Source: Bacteroidales bacterium (GTDB taxonomy: Bacteria > Bacteroidota > Bacteroidia > Bacteroidales > UBA1715). Taken from it: a stretch of 64,000 nucleotides of DNA. Shown in pieces: positions 17,800 to 27,544 of this stretch (positions are counted from its first letter, which is position 1; every line of letters starts with the position of its first letter). The notes beneath the pieces were generated by a model that saw only the letters and a program-made list of their open reading frames with translations, searched no databases and had not been told where the DNA came from. The translations under genes and the position numbers were made by a program. The DNA lies in contig JADKDL010000001.1 in NCBI GenBank assembly GCA_016714605.1, positions 186,001 to 250,000 of the forward strand, given 5' to 3'.

Positions 17800-18321
17800 T
17801 TTTAAGTATCTATTTGCCACAATCATAATATATTAAAGAGTTTATTATTACACTGTAAGTATTGTATTTGGGCTTAATTAAATAAGTCTTACAGCTCATT
17901 AAAAATAATAAAAAAAGTTTAATAACTCTATTTTTCTATTCATAATTAGTATTCATTATCGTTTAGTTAAAGCAATTAACATATCGTTCAAAATTATCAA
18001 TAGGGAAATTAGGTTTTAGAATTTTTTTTCTTTGCATTTCAACTAAAGTTGAACAGAAAAATAAGGTTTTTTAACGTAATATAGTTTTATATACTTCTTA
18101 AAACCTTAATTTTTGCAAATTCGTAGGTTTGTTTAATGTGTTTTGATTTTGACAAATGTAGTAAAAACAGCTAAATTTTTTAAATTAGATCGAAAACGAA
18201 AGCATGGAATAGCATATTAACCTTATTATATTATTGATAATCTAAACATTATGCTTATCGCCTTTACTTAAAGATATTGAATTTTAAAAATATTCTTTTT
18301 TTGATACAAAACTTCAAAATC
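17800..18321. other. Gene-free AT-rich stretch with small inverted repeats
   Basis: Seen: CTGTAAG/CTTACAG arms around 17853-17893 and a perfect TTCAAC-TAAA-GTTGAA hairpin at 18038-18053. No open frame or known repeat from the other families. It separates the minus-strand mannosyltransferase operon end from the lipoprotein gene. Confidence 0.4.
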
Positions 18322-19470
18322 TTAATAACTAAACGGATTTTCGATTATCCAAAATATAAACACTATTGCATGAGCAGAAAGCAATGAAACATAAATCAAT
18401 TTGCGATATGGTAATTTATAAAGATATAGACCTACTATATACCAAAGAGGAAATATAACTGATATGAATCGTGGTACTGACACTGTTGAACCATAAGACA
18501 AGGGAAGCAACAAGCCAACCCAGATGACAATATTGAAACTAAGCGATAATTTTTTAATATTTAATACTGCAAACACAATTGCAATAACAGCATAGAGGGA
18601 ATTGAAATAAAGCGAATATTCATGTTGAGTAAATAATACTTTTAAAGGAAAAACCCAGGTTCTACACCAGCCAATTTGTGCTATGGCATAAGCATTCCAA
18701 AATCCGGTCATTTGGTACTGGTATAAACAATAAAAAGCAAGAGTTAAAGGACCTAATAAAAATAAGAAACTCTTTATAATAACCTCTTTATTAATTTTTG
18801 AAAAACTGAACTTCAAACCATTAATAACTCCCATTTGTTCAAGAGAAAACAAATACATTGCAAATGCTACCAACAAACCATTGGGTCTTACCAATGTAAT
18901 AATAACCACAGAAATGGCAACTAACCACCATTTTTTTCTATTCACAGCCCAAAAGCCCCACATAGTAGTTGCTATGAATAAAGCCTCTGTATAGTACATT
19001 GAAAAATAATAATGAAATGGCCACAACATAAGTATAACCGTAGAAAAAAATGCAACTTGAGCATTGCACCAAAATTCTTTCAGAAAGAGATAGAACCCAC
19101 AAAATGCTGCAATTGACAATAAAAATGAAATAACAAACGCTGCCAAAGGAAACTCAAAACCGGTTACCGTGCTTACAGTTTTAATAAGAATAGGATAGGC
19201 AGGAAAAAATGCCCATGAACTCTGAACATAAGCACCATAATGCCCACATACTCCTAATTCTTCCTTTTCAGTTACCTTTGGATAACCATTTACAACAATC
19301 TTTTCATACCAATAACTATCATTCCTTTGGAAAATACCTACAACACTGCAATTTTTATTTGCAATCATATTTTCAGGTAATATTTGGTTTGCCACAAAAC
19401 CCACTGCAACGTAAAAAAATTTTAGTAATAAAACTATTACTATTATTTTCATTATATCTGTCAATTTCAT
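18322..19470 (-). CDS. PIG-V-like multi-pass mannosyltransferase
   Basis: 382 residues with about nine to ten hydrophobic spans. The loop after TM1 has RNDSYWYEKIVVNGYP (acidic residue expected to bind metal/donor in GT-C enzymes), then WAFFPAYPILIKTV, and VRPNGLLVAF later: the signature set of bacterial homologues of GPI mannosyltransferase 2 (PIG-V, COG5542). Such enzymes use polyprenyl-phosphate mannose as donor, on the periplasmic side; the acceptor here is unknown. It is the last gene of the 23302-18322 operon, 4 nt after the lipoprotein gene, which suggests it may glycosylate a product of that operon. Confidence 0.8.
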   Translation of the reverse strand: MKLTDIMKIIVIVLLLKFFYVAVGFVANQILPENMIANKNCSVVGIFQRNDSYWYEKIVVNGYPKVTEKEELGVCGHYGAYVQSSWAFFPAYPILIKTVSTVTGFEFPLAAFVISFLLSIAAFCGFYLFLKEFWCNAQVAFFSTVILMLWPFHYYFSMYYTEALFIATTMWGFWAVNRKKWWLVAISVVIITLVRPNGLLVAFAMYLFSLEQMGVINGLKFSFSKINKEVIIKSFLFLLGPLTLAFYCLYQYQMTGFWNAYAIAQIGWCRTWVFPLKVLFTQHEYSLYFNSLYAVIAIVFAVLNIKKLSLSFNIVIWVGLLLPLSYGSTVSVPRFISVIFPLWYIVGLYLYKLPYRKLIYVSLLSAHAIVFIFWIIENPFSY

Positions 19471-19474
19471 ATTT

Positions 19475-19906
19475 CTAATAATAATCAGGTACTAACAAGG
19501 CACTATCTTCAGGCCATTTAAATTCTATTACACTATTTTTATACGTTAAGGTATCTCTTTTTGAATATCTATAATTTTTATGCTCACGGTTTCTAAATGT
19601 AATATAAACCACATAGTCTACTTTACAACTGTCATAAATAAAACCCCACTGATGTTTATACGAAATTGTATCTATATTATTAAGATAGTGAGAATCAAAA
19701 GGGTCTGAAAAGTTTTTATATTTACTTCTCGTATCTGAATAAATATAACCATCATAATATGTTGTACAATAAAAAACAACTTCCAAAATTTCATCTTTCA
19801 TATCATTCAAAACACAACGATATTCTGGCAAAAAAGGAATTTTTACAACTTCCTTTTCGCATGAGAATAATAATATGGTGAGTGTAATAAAAATTATTTT
19901 CTTCAT
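19475..19906 (-). CDS. Small lipoprotein, function unknown
   Basis: 143 residues. The signal MKKIIFITLTILLFSC has a lipobox with Cys16, then EKEVVKIPFLPEYRC. The mature part is rich in Tyr, Asp and aromatic strands (VVFYCTTYYDGYIYS, VDYVVYITFRNREHKNY). Its ATG overlaps the stop of the T9SS fragment upstream by 4 nt (ATGA) and its stop is 4 nt from the mannosyltransferase start, so it is firmly within the operon. Confidence 0.75.
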   Translation of the reverse strand: MKKIIFITLTILLFSCEKEVVKIPFLPEYRCVLNDMKDEILEVVFYCTTYYDGYIYSDTRSKYKNFSDPFDSHYLNNIDTISYKHQWGFIYDSCKVDYVVYITFRNREHKNYRYSKRDTLTYKNSVIEFKWPEDSALLVPDYY

Positions 19907-20298
19907 TGCTTTTCAATTGTAATATTTTTGCTATGAGTTAATCCATTATTAAGTAATGTATGCGCTAGATACATTCCATTCACAAATGTACTTACATTTA
20001 CTATGCATTCACGTTCATCAGAATATGTATTTTTAAAAACAATACGCCCTAAAGCATCTGTTATAAAAATCTCACGTATAGTAAAACCACCCTCAGAGAT
20101 TATTTTGATTTCATCAGAAGCTGGATTAGGATTTATTAGTACAATATTTTGTGAATCAACAATTTTATTAATACTATCATTAATTAAGAACGCTTCTCCA
20201 TTTTTCAACAAAGAACAAGCTTCATAAGGAATAATTTGAGTATTTCCTCTTTGAGGATAAATATCTTTTAGCTTGAGTTTCAAAACTAGAAGCCCCAC
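19903..20298 (-). CDS. T9SS sorting domain: displaced C-terminus of the protein at 20222-22150
   Basis: Listed apart because the frame differs, but the true coding part probably begins at about 20268, not at the Met of 20298. A T9SS type A domain fills most of it: VLINPNPASDEIKIIS, ITDALGRIVFKNTYS, FVNGMYLAHTLLNNGLTHSK. Reading one A less in the A4 tract (plus T4 at 20266-20269) joins the upstream SSFETQAK directly to DIYPQRGNTQIIPYEACSLL. The sorting domain would then belong to the large exported protein, which otherwise has none. Confidence 0.75.
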   Translation of the reverse strand: MGLLVLKLKLKDIYPQRGNTQIIPYEACSLLKNGEAFLINDSINKIVDSQNIVLINPNPASDEIKIISEGGFTIREIFITDALGRIVFKNTYSDERECIVNVSTFVNGMYLAHTLLNNGLTHSKNITIEKQ

Positions 20299-22150
20299 AA
20301 AACCTTGGAGTCATTTCGATGATTCCGGCAGTATTATTTTGAGAATTTATACTCGAAATTGAAATTTTAGGAGTTAATTGATAAAAATCATTGAACTTAA
20401 AATTAGTTTGTTCCTGATGTCCCAATAAACAACTATATTTGGCATTTTGTATATTATGTTGTAAATTGAACGTAGATTGATAAACTATTTTTCCATAAAT
20501 ATCAGAATCTATTAAAGATACAACACGCAAACCTATTTTAGCTTTTTCAGGAATCTCTAATACTATATCTTTCAATTTATCAGCAGATAAAAGAGGTGTA
20601 CCTATTTCAACAGTATTTTCGTCTAACTTATAAATTTTGAGAGTACCTTCATCTAAGTATTTATACAATAGATTATTTGTTTTTAGTGATACTATTGCTT
20701 TTTTTGCATCAAAGAAATCATATGTATAGTACTGTACAAATGGATTATAATAATCATCCTTCATGCTTAATGTAAATACTAGAGCAAATTTTAAATTTTC
20801 TTTTTCCAAGCTTAAACCGGGAATTTCATGAAACGCTATCGAAATATCATCTGTAAATTTATACTTTACAAATCGTCTTTTCATTAGAACATCTTTTCTC
20901 ATATAAATAGCGCCAGCACTATTATTCAAAGTAATAAAATTTTCTCCTAGTTCATAAATAAAAAACCCTTTTGAATTCGCACTATAAGTACTAAGCACCA
21001 AATAGGGTGAAGTTTTTTGTATAGTAGGAGTTTTTTCCAAATTCAAAACACCTAAAGTACAATTATATGGATTCCATTTTGTTAGTATATTACCTTCTAC
21101 ACCTGGAATTTTTATTGTATTACCTCCTAAGTAGTGTTTTAATGACATTGTACCTGTTAGCTCTAAAGATTTTTCAAATACTCCTGTCCCACTAGTTTTT
21201 GAATTGGATGTACCATCACTACTAAAAGTTTCACCAATTGCCAATATAGATTCAAACACGCCTAAAAGAGTTCCTACAGTACTAGATATATTACTAATTA
21301 TTTCAATTCCATCACTTATCCTAGAAACATTATCATCAAAATCTTGAAGAAAACAAGGAGATTTTTCTGTTACCAATTCACTAATTTTTGTTGATGCTGC
21401 ATTTACTCCTTTATTAACCTTTCCAATTTGTACATTTACTTTAGCATATTGGGCATTAAAAATTTTATAATCATCACTAAATGAACCTCCTGAAATCTGA
21501 TGTGTTATCTTTCTTGGTAATGTATCTTTTGATTCTTTTAAAGAAATTCCAAAATCTAAACAGCCCCAAATTTCAATTCTCCAGTCTTTGTTTTTATATT
21601 TTTCTTTGATTGTGTAGGGGTCAAAGTGCATTATAAAGTCGGCACATCCCCAATTTTCTGCACCTACTCTAGGCACTATTACAGACATAATATCAGGAGC
21701 ATCTACCTTATCTTCATAATACATATCAGGAGCTATCTGTAATTCGTTTGCTCCGGTAAGTAATCCGGGATTGTCGTAATCTTCATGAAAAGTCAAACTG
21801 ACAAGCGTGTGAGAAAAAGTCTCTTTTTCTAAAGCAAAAAATACTCGAACGGTTGATCTATGTAGGTTATATAATATAAAATAACTATACATGCCATTAA
21901 ATTGAGCCCAAATCAATTCCCATCCCATTGATTTTTTATAATCTCCATATTTTACAACATCTCTCATTTGGTCATTGACTTCAGTTACTGGATCGAAAGG
22001 AGGAAAATGATTTACATACTTATTTGACCAATCTTCACTTTTTGTACTTTCCCAATTCCAATTATCAAAATTATCGACAGGTAAATTTTGTCCAAAAGAA
22101 TTATAAACAATGCATATAAATAAAATGAATAAAAATCTCATAATGTTCAA
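20222..22150 (-). CDS. Large exported protein, function unknown, frameshifted at its C-terminus
   Basis: 642 residues; with the displaced T9SS domain the protein would be about 740. Signal peptide MNIMRFLFILFICIVYNSFG (the Met at 22141 is an alternative start). Aromatic-rich segments (WELIWAQFNGMYSYFILYNL, DWRIEIWGCLDFGISL) and a Gly/Ser/Thr-rich hydrophobic middle (~280-330). I recognise no family. The last residues (AKRYLSSKRKYSNYSL) look out of frame. It starts 3 nt after the fibre-like gene stop, so the two are co-transcribed and probably act together at the surface. Confidence 0.8.
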   Translation of the reverse strand: MNIMRFLFILFICIVYNSFGQNLPVDNFDNWNWESTKSEDWSNKYVNHFPPFDPVTEVNDQMRDVVKYGDYKKSMGWELIWAQFNGMYSYFILYNLHRSTVRVFFALEKETFSHTLVSLTFHEDYDNPGLLTGANELQIAPDMYYEDKVDAPDIMSVIVPRVGAENWGCADFIMHFDPYTIKEKYKNKDWRIEIWGCLDFGISLKESKDTLPRKITHQISGGSFSDDYKIFNAQYAKVNVQIGKVNKGVNAASTKISELVTEKSPCFLQDFDDNVSRISDGIEIISNISSTVGTLLGVFESILAIGETFSSDGTSNSKTSGTGVFEKSLELTGTMSLKHYLGGNTIKIPGVEGNILTKWNPYNCTLGVLNLEKTPTIQKTSPYLVLSTYSANSKGFFIYELGENFITLNNSAGAIYMRKDVLMKRRFVKYKFTDDISIAFHEIPGLSLEKENLKFALVFTLSMKDDYYNPFVQYYTYDFFDAKKAIVSLKTNNLLYKYLDEGTLKIYKLDENTVEIGTPLLSADKLKDIVLEIPEKAKIGLRVVSLIDSDIYGKIVYQSTFNLQHNIQNAKYSCLLGHQEQTNFKFNDFYQLTPKISISSINSQNNTAGIIEMTPRFCGASSFETQAKRYLSSKRKYSNYSL

Positions 22151-22153
22151 ATT

Positions 22154-23302
22154 TTAATTTTTCAATTTATCTACAACACATTTTAGAGATTCTATCTCTT
22201 TATTTTGCTCTATAATATATAAAGTTAACTCTTCTACTTTTTTCAATAAAAGTGTGGTCATTTCTGCCATATCTATTCCATTTTTTTGCACCTCTTGTTC
22301 ACTAGGTATTTCCGGCAAATGCTTATTCTCTCTAACATAATTTTCTAAATCTTTTAAAGGCATTAAACTATAGTTATTAGCAGAAAATACATAGTCAGGC
22401 CAGTTTGCTTTTAGTTTACAAACATAACGTTCTGCTATCATGTTACCTGCAACGGCAAATATATAACCTGCTGTTTGGTTAACATCAACATTTCCAATAT
22501 TAACACATCCACCTCTTTGATTTAAAACAAGATTTGAAGGCCAATTCCACACATCTACAGATTGTAAATATGAAATTCTTTTCTCTGTATTCACTCCCAT
22601 CAAGAGAGCCTGATCTAAACCCCAAATCTGTATTCCATGTCTCTTATTTACATCATTTTGACCTTCGATGTACGATGGATCTCCTTCTGCATTAATTTGC
22701 AAAGCTGATGTAGGCGACATTGTAGCTATACCTAAATAACCTTGTACTCCCAACTTTGGACCCTGAACTCTAACACCATCTTCAAAATCACCATCAAAAT
22801 TTACAACTAATTCATCTTTATTCTCCACACCACTATGTACTAAAGCTCTGTTTCTTAACTTTGAACCTTGAGGTCTTCCACTTTCAGTTCCTAAAACAAA
22901 ATCTACTCCCCTTACTTTCAAACTGCCATTTATGTCTAATTTCTCCGTTGGTGAACTAACTCCTAAACCAACTTTAAGGTCGCTTGTCAATGTCATAATT
23001 GTGGAAGTACCAGCTCTGAAGGTCAAACTAGGATAATAATCAATAAATGCTCCACTTCCAGTATGGTGCATTCTTAATCTGTTTCCTGCATCAGAAGTTG
23101 CACCAATCCAATAAGAACTTTGCATTGGAATGTAAACATTTCCTTCTACATGTAAATTTGTTTTTGGACTGGTCGTTCCAATACCAACTTTCGTTTGAGT
23201 TGGGTTTATTGTCATACTTGCCCCACTAGGAACCCACTGTTGTGCGGTTAAGCAATATACATTGAAAGAAAAGTAAACTAGAATAATAAATAATTGTCTC
23301 AT
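22154..23302 (-). CDS. Tail-fibre-like exported protein with C-terminal coiled coil
   Basis: 382 residues. Signal peptide (about 1-20). Repeated fibre units follow, each with a TxVGIGTTSPxxxLxVEGxV motif (GIGTTSPKTNLHVEGNV; GLGVSSPTEKLDINGSLKV; GIATMSPTSALQINAEG). The C-terminal ~70 residues carry WPDYVF, LKDLENYVRENKHLPEIPS and AEMTTLLLKKVEELTLYIIE, a common end of Bacteroidota fibre proteins that forms a coiled coil and likely trimerises. It resembles phage tail fibres, but no phage genes are near. First gene of the minus-strand operon, with T9SS protein, lipoprotein and mannosyltransferase. Confidence 0.85.
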   Translation of the reverse strand: MRQLFIILVYFSFNVYCLTAQQWVPSGASMTINPTQTKVGIGTTSPKTNLHVEGNVYIPMQSSYWIGATSDAGNRLRMHHTGSGAFIDYYPSLTFRAGTSTIMTLTSDLKVGLGVSSPTEKLDINGSLKVRGVDFVLGTESGRPQGSKLRNRALVHSGVENKDELVVNFDGDFEDGVRVQGPKLGVQGYLGIATMSPTSALQINAEGDPSYIEGQNDVNKRHGIQIWGLDQALLMGVNTEKRISYLQSVDVWNWPSNLVLNQRGGCVNIGNVDVNQTAGYIFAVAGNMIAERYVCKLKANWPDYVFSANNYSLMPLKDLENYVRENKHLPEIPSEQEVQKNGIDMAEMTTLLLKKVEELTLYIIEQNKEIESLKCVVDKLKN

Positions 23303-23672
23303 TTTTTAATAATTTATTTTTATTTTGTCGGTAAATATATATATATATATACATAACAAAATAATTGATGTTATTATTTAATATTTTTGTCCTCGTATAA
23401 TTAAATAGTAATTATGATAAGAAAATTTATTAGTTTTTCTTTATTACAAAAAAATCTTGATTTTCCTAAAATAAAAAAGAGTAGAAACCTTAAAACATTT
23501 AGGTTTCTACTCTCGGGTATTAAACTATTGGATAACTAGAATTATGAACGCTACTTTTCTATAACGCTCTTAAATTACTTTTATTGTTTATGATTTAATT
23601 ATTTTAGTATATTGTTTAATAAATTTTAAAATTGATTTAAATCATTATTTCAACTTTCATTAATTTTTTCTT
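23303..23672. other. Divergent intergenic region with TA microsatellite and orphan terminator hairpin
   Basis: An alternating TA run lies at about 23335-23350. At 23479-23512 is a perfect 12-bp hairpin (arms 23479-23490 and 23501-23512, loop 10). On the minus strand it is followed by TTTTTTATTTT, so it is a good terminator for a minus-strand transcript, yet no minus-strand gene lies between it and the divergent subtilase start. Confidence 0.55.
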
Positions 23673-23680
23673 TACTTTTG
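23673..23680 (+). promoter_or_regulatory. Candidate -7 element for the subtilase gene
   Basis: TACTTTTG fits TAnnTTTG. Transcription would start near 23686, which rules out the first TTG (23678) as start codon and favours the TTG at 23720. No clear -33 box. Confidence 0.4.
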
Positions 23681-23719
23681 ACATTAAGAGAATTACTAAA
23701 GCTATTTAAATCCAGAAAA

Positions 23720-26506
23720 TTGAAAAACTCTATTACTATTATTATCTCCTTATTGCTTCTATTTAATTGTAATATTGTATTTTGTCAGAATGCTACAGTT
23801 AAGTATGGTGATGCGGAAATAATTGAAAATACCATAATTGTAAAACTTACTTCAAACTCACTGTTTAAGTCATATAACGGTGGTTTGCTTCCGGTAAGCA
23901 AAACTCTAAATATGTATCTGCAATCTATTGGTATTGAAAAATATATCCAATTATATCCAAATGCGAAGATTGATACTTGCTATAATTGTGTAGATATTCG
24001 CTCCATTTTCAAAATATCATATACTCAAAAAATAGAAGTAGATGAGGTTATTCGTAATCTTAATAGATTTGAAGAGATTGAATATGCTGAACCTTCATTA
24101 GTGCATTATCCGCTTCTTTCAGTAAATGACCCAAAATTAAGTGGACAATATAACTTGGGACTTATTGATATTTTCAGAGCTTGGGATATCTCTATGAGCG
24201 ACAGCTCAATAGTTATTGGTATTGTAGATACCGAATTTGATTTGAATCATGAAGATTTAATTGACAAGGTAGCCTATAACTATGACGATGAGATAGATGG
24301 CATAGATAACGATAATGATGGTTTTATTGACAATTTCAGAGGTTGGGATATGGCCAATAACGATAATGACCCAAGCAAAACCGCAACATCGGGTTATCAT
24401 GGAAATATGGTTGCCGGGGTTGCTGCTGCTCATACAAATAATGCAAGAGGAATAGCCGGGGTTGCTTACAATGCCAGATTTTTGCCCGTAAAAGTTGCAA
24501 AAACCGAAACCGGATATATCTCTGCAGGTTATGAAGGTATTGTGTATGCTGCCGACCATAATTGTGCGGTAATAAACTGTTCGTGGGGAGGGGTTTATAT
24601 TGAGAATATGTATGCTATTGATATAATTCGTTATGCTACCTTCAATAGAAATGCTTTGGTTGTTGCAGCTGCCGGCAATAATAATAATAGTTCTGTACTT
24701 TATCCGGCTTCGTTAGATTATGTTTTAAGTGTAGGTGGAACTGCCAAAAAAGATGAAAAATGGACACCTCAAAATTCTACTAGTACCGGTGGTTCAAATT
24801 GGAACCATTTTATAGATTTATCGGCTCCGGCAACACTTTATCCGGTAGTTACATCAAACAATTCATATATAACACTTTCGGGCGGAACTTCATGTGCCAG
24901 TCCGCAGGTTGCCGGAGCTGCTGCAATCTTAAAATCGGCAAGACCCAATCTCAGCGCTCTGCAAATTGGTGAACAATTGAAAGTAACAGCAGATTATATT
25001 GATACAATTCCATATAATAGCAATTACAAAGATTTGCTAGGTTATGGCAGATTGAATGTCTATAAAGCTCTCACAGATTCCCTGTTGCCATCTATTTATT
25101 TGCTTAATGAAAATTTTGTTTCTAAAAATAAACACATTCTAAGTGGCGATACTGTTGTTGTTGCGGGAATGCTTACCAATTACTTGAAAGCATATAGCAA
25201 CATTAGAATTTCTGTAACTGCCGATAATGAGTATTTAACTTTTGTAAGTGATTCATTTCTAATAGATACTATTCAGGAAAACAGCAGTAAATACACCGAT
25301 TCTGTATTCATTTTTAGTATTGCAAGTGATGCACCTGATAATTTTGTAGTCAATTTCAAATTAGAATTTACAGCCAATAATTATCGTTCATATCAATATA
25401 TAACTTTAGATATTTCTCAAAACTCATTTGATATTGAAATCAACAAAATTACTACAACCGTTACTGGCAACGGCATGATAGGAATAACTGATAATAATAC
25501 CGGAAAAAAAATTAGATACCTAGATAATGAAATTCTTTTTGATGCCGGATTGTTTTATGGAAATAGTAATATTTTATATCCAAAAATTGTATCGTGCTTC
25601 AGAGGTACCAGCGATTTTGCAGTATTAGAAAAACCACAGTACATAACCGATTCGTTTTTTGACCTTGCAACCCAAAGCGTTTTTAACGATAAAAAGGCAC
25701 TCGACAGAGCATACGGATTTACTACAACTCAAAAAATATTTTCAAAAAATATTATAAATCATGACTTTATAATTTATTCGAATGAAATTGTAAATACTTC
25801 GGCAAACAAATTTACTGATTTGTACTTTGGCATATATGCAGATTTTGAAATATACAATCCTGAATATAACGAAGCGCGATATGATGCCAGTTCTAATATG
25901 ATTTATGTATTTAGTAAAGAAAAAAAGAATCTTTTTGCCGGAATTACTGTTTTGAGTGAAAATAATTTTTCGCATTATGCAATAGATAATGTATTGGGCA
26001 ATACCGTTTATTTGAACGATGTTTTTTCCGAATTGGAAAAACAAATTTGTTTGCTCAACAAGCGTAGTTTGGCAGGAGTAAATGTAGTAAATGGTAACGA
26101 TGTGGCAGTTGTAGCATCAGCATACGAGAAAGAGATTGAACCCAATGATACCATAACATTTGTATATTCGATTGTGTTTGGTACAAGTTTTGAAAAGCTA
26201 CAATCTACAGCATTGTATGTGAAAAATATGTATGATTCCTTGTATAATAAAACCAATACAGAAACAACTTATTTAACACCTGTTGATAATAGTCCTAATG
26301 CACGTTTCTATTTGTTAGAAGGTGAAAATTTAAAATTTGAAAATGCTCAAAATTACAGCTTCTCAATACACGATGTACTTGGCAGAGCGTATAATATAGA
26401 AGTTAAGAATGATATGATTATCACAGAAAATTTACGAAAAGGATATTATCTATTACAATACGGTAATAAAAAAGTTCAAAATACAATATCTATAATAATC
26501 AGATAG
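23720..26506 (+). CDS. Secreted subtilisin-family (S8) serine protease with T9SS sorting domain
   Basis: 928 residues from a TTG at 23720, which gives a normal signal peptide (KNSITIIISLLLLFNCNIVF); an in-frame TTG at 23678 adds 14 residues but overlaps the -7 box. A propeptide precedes the catalytic domain. Triad: Asp in IGIVDTEFDLNHEDL (~169), His in GYHGNMVAGVAAAH (~225), Ser in SGGTSCASPQVAGAAA (~390), with the oxyanion Asn in AAAGNNNNSS. A Ca-binding-like DDEIDGIDNDNDGF insert follows the Asp. Then ~400 residues of beta domains and a C-terminal sorting-type domain (FSIHDVLGRAYNIEV ... YYLLQYGNKKVQNTISI). Likely an extracellular protease. Confidence 0.93.
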   Translation: MKNSITIIISLLLLFNCNIVFCQNATVKYGDAEIIENTIIVKLTSNSLFKSYNGGLLPVSKTLNMYLQSIGIEKYIQLYPNAKIDTCYNCVDIRSIFKISYTQKIEVDEVIRNLNRFEEIEYAEPSLVHYPLLSVNDPKLSGQYNLGLIDIFRAWDISMSDSSIVIGIVDTEFDLNHEDLIDKVAYNYDDEIDGIDNDNDGFIDNFRGWDMANNDNDPSKTATSGYHGNMVAGVAAAHTNNARGIAGVAYNARFLPVKVAKTETGYISAGYEGIVYAADHNCAVINCSWGGVYIENMYAIDIIRYATFNRNALVVAAAGNNNNSSVLYPASLDYVLSVGGTAKKDEKWTPQNSTSTGGSNWNHFIDLSAPATLYPVVTSNNSYITLSGGTSCASPQVAGAAAILKSARPNLSALQIGEQLKVTADYIDTIPYNSNYKDLLGYGRLNVYKALTDSLLPSIYLLNENFVSKNKHILSGDTVVVAGMLTNYLKAYSNIRISVTADNEYLTFVSDSFLIDTIQENSSKYTDSVFIFSIASDAPDNFVVNFKLEFTANNYRSYQYITLDISQNSFDIEINKITTTVTGNGMIGITDNNTGKKIRYLDNEILFDAGLFYGNSNILYPKIVSCFRGTSDFAVLEKPQYITDSFFDLATQSVFNDKKALDRAYGFTTTQKIFSKNIINHDFIIYSNEIVNTSANKFTDLYFGIYADFEIYNPEYNEARYDASSNMIYVFSKEKKNLFAGITVLSENNFSHYAIDNVLGNTVYLNDVFSELEKQICLLNKRSLAGVNVVNGNDVAVVASAYEKEIEPNDTITFVYSIVFGTSFEKLQSTALYVKNMYDSLYNKTNTETTYLTPVDNSPNARFYLLEGENLKFENAQNYSFSIHDVLGRAYNIEVKNDMIITENLRKGYYLLQYGNKKVQNTISIIIR

Positions 26507-26592
26507 TTTATTTATTCAATTACAAATACACGTTTTAAATATAAAATGAAAGATATTTGTAAATAAATGTTTTATTCTAATTCCTTAATTTT

Positions 26593-27468
26593 ATGCTCAA
26601 TAGAACTATAGCCATACATTGTATTTTTACACTTTTTCTGTTATTCAATACAGCATCGGCTAACGATAGTTTGTTCAATTCTCTAGAAGACAGTATTTTA
26701 TTTTATCATAAAAAAATAAATAAATACCAAGAGTATAGTGAAAATGCGGTTTATAATAAACAAATTATCTCTTTTTTAGAACAGTCTCTAAGTAAAAAGG
26801 AAAGCTTTTCTTATTCTTTCGATTCATTAGCAAAAATAATTTCAATTCAAAAGTCGCCCGATGACTTGTTTCGGATATTTACCTGGAATACTCTCTCAAA
26901 TAAAGGAGAATATGAAAATTTTGGTTTCATACAGATAAATAATATAAAAAACGATTCCTACAAACTGTATCAGTTAACTGACAAATCAGATTCCTTGTCG
27001 AATCCTGAATATAAAACACTAACGGTAAGTAATTGGTTAGGAGCTATTTATTTTAATATAATTAAATATCCGGAAAAAAACACTAATCATTATATTCTCT
27101 TAGGTTGGGATGGCAATAATCTATTTTCAAGTAAAAAATTGATAGAGGTAATTACCATCGATGCTTTTTCTGTAAGTTTTGGAAAGCCCATTTTTCAATG
27201 TAACAATACTCTAAAAAATCGTGTTGTGTTTGAATATTCCTCTCATACAGATATGTCACTGCGGTACGACGAAAAAAAGGAGATGATTATATTTGATCAT
27301 TTATCGCCCTCAAATCCGCTGTTTTCTAACAGACCCGAATTTTATGGACCCGATTTCTCTTATGATGGTCTTTATTTTGAAAATGATAAGTGGAATTTGG
27401 TTACCGATATTGATATAAGAAATCCAAAGCCCGAAACAAAACAAGTGGAAAAGAAAAATAATAAATAA
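26593..27468 (+). CDS. Conserved exported protein of Bacteroidota, function unknown
   Basis: 291 residues with a signal peptide (about 1-24). Features I associate with a widespread uncharacterised Bacteroidota family: ILLGWDGNNLFSSKKLIEV, FGKPIF, RVVFEYSSHTDMSLRYD, MIIFDHLSP and a final YGPDFSYDGLYFENDKW. The C-terminus ends in a Lys/Glu tail (KPETKQVEKKNNK). Lies 86 nt after the subtilase gene on the same strand, and 76 nt before the next gene, so co-transcription is possible. No catalytic residues can be proposed. Confidence 0.8.
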   Translation: MLNRTIAIHCIFTLFLLFNTASANDSLFNSLEDSILFYHKKINKYQEYSENAVYNKQIISFLEQSLSKKESFSYSFDSLAKIISIQKSPDDLFRIFTWNTLSNKGEYENFGFIQINNIKNDSYKLYQLTDKSDSLSNPEYKTLTVSNWLGAIYFNIIKYPEKNTNHYILLGWDGNNLFSSKKLIEVITIDAFSVSFGKPIFQCNNTLKNRVVFEYSSHTDMSLRYDEKKEMIIFDHLSPSNPLFSNRPEFYGPDFSYDGLYFENDKWNLVTDIDIRNPKPETKQVEKKNNK

Positions 27469-27544
27469 AAAATATAGTTTCGCTGTATTATGTTTCATAA
27501 ACATAATTTATATTGCATAACCAAAATATTTGCAATAAAATACT

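Noticed and set aside
22154..23302. Prophage tail-fibre gene
   Set aside because: Although the repeats look fibre-like, a signal peptide is present and no phage structural, lysis or integrase gene is nearby; it fits a surface fibre better.
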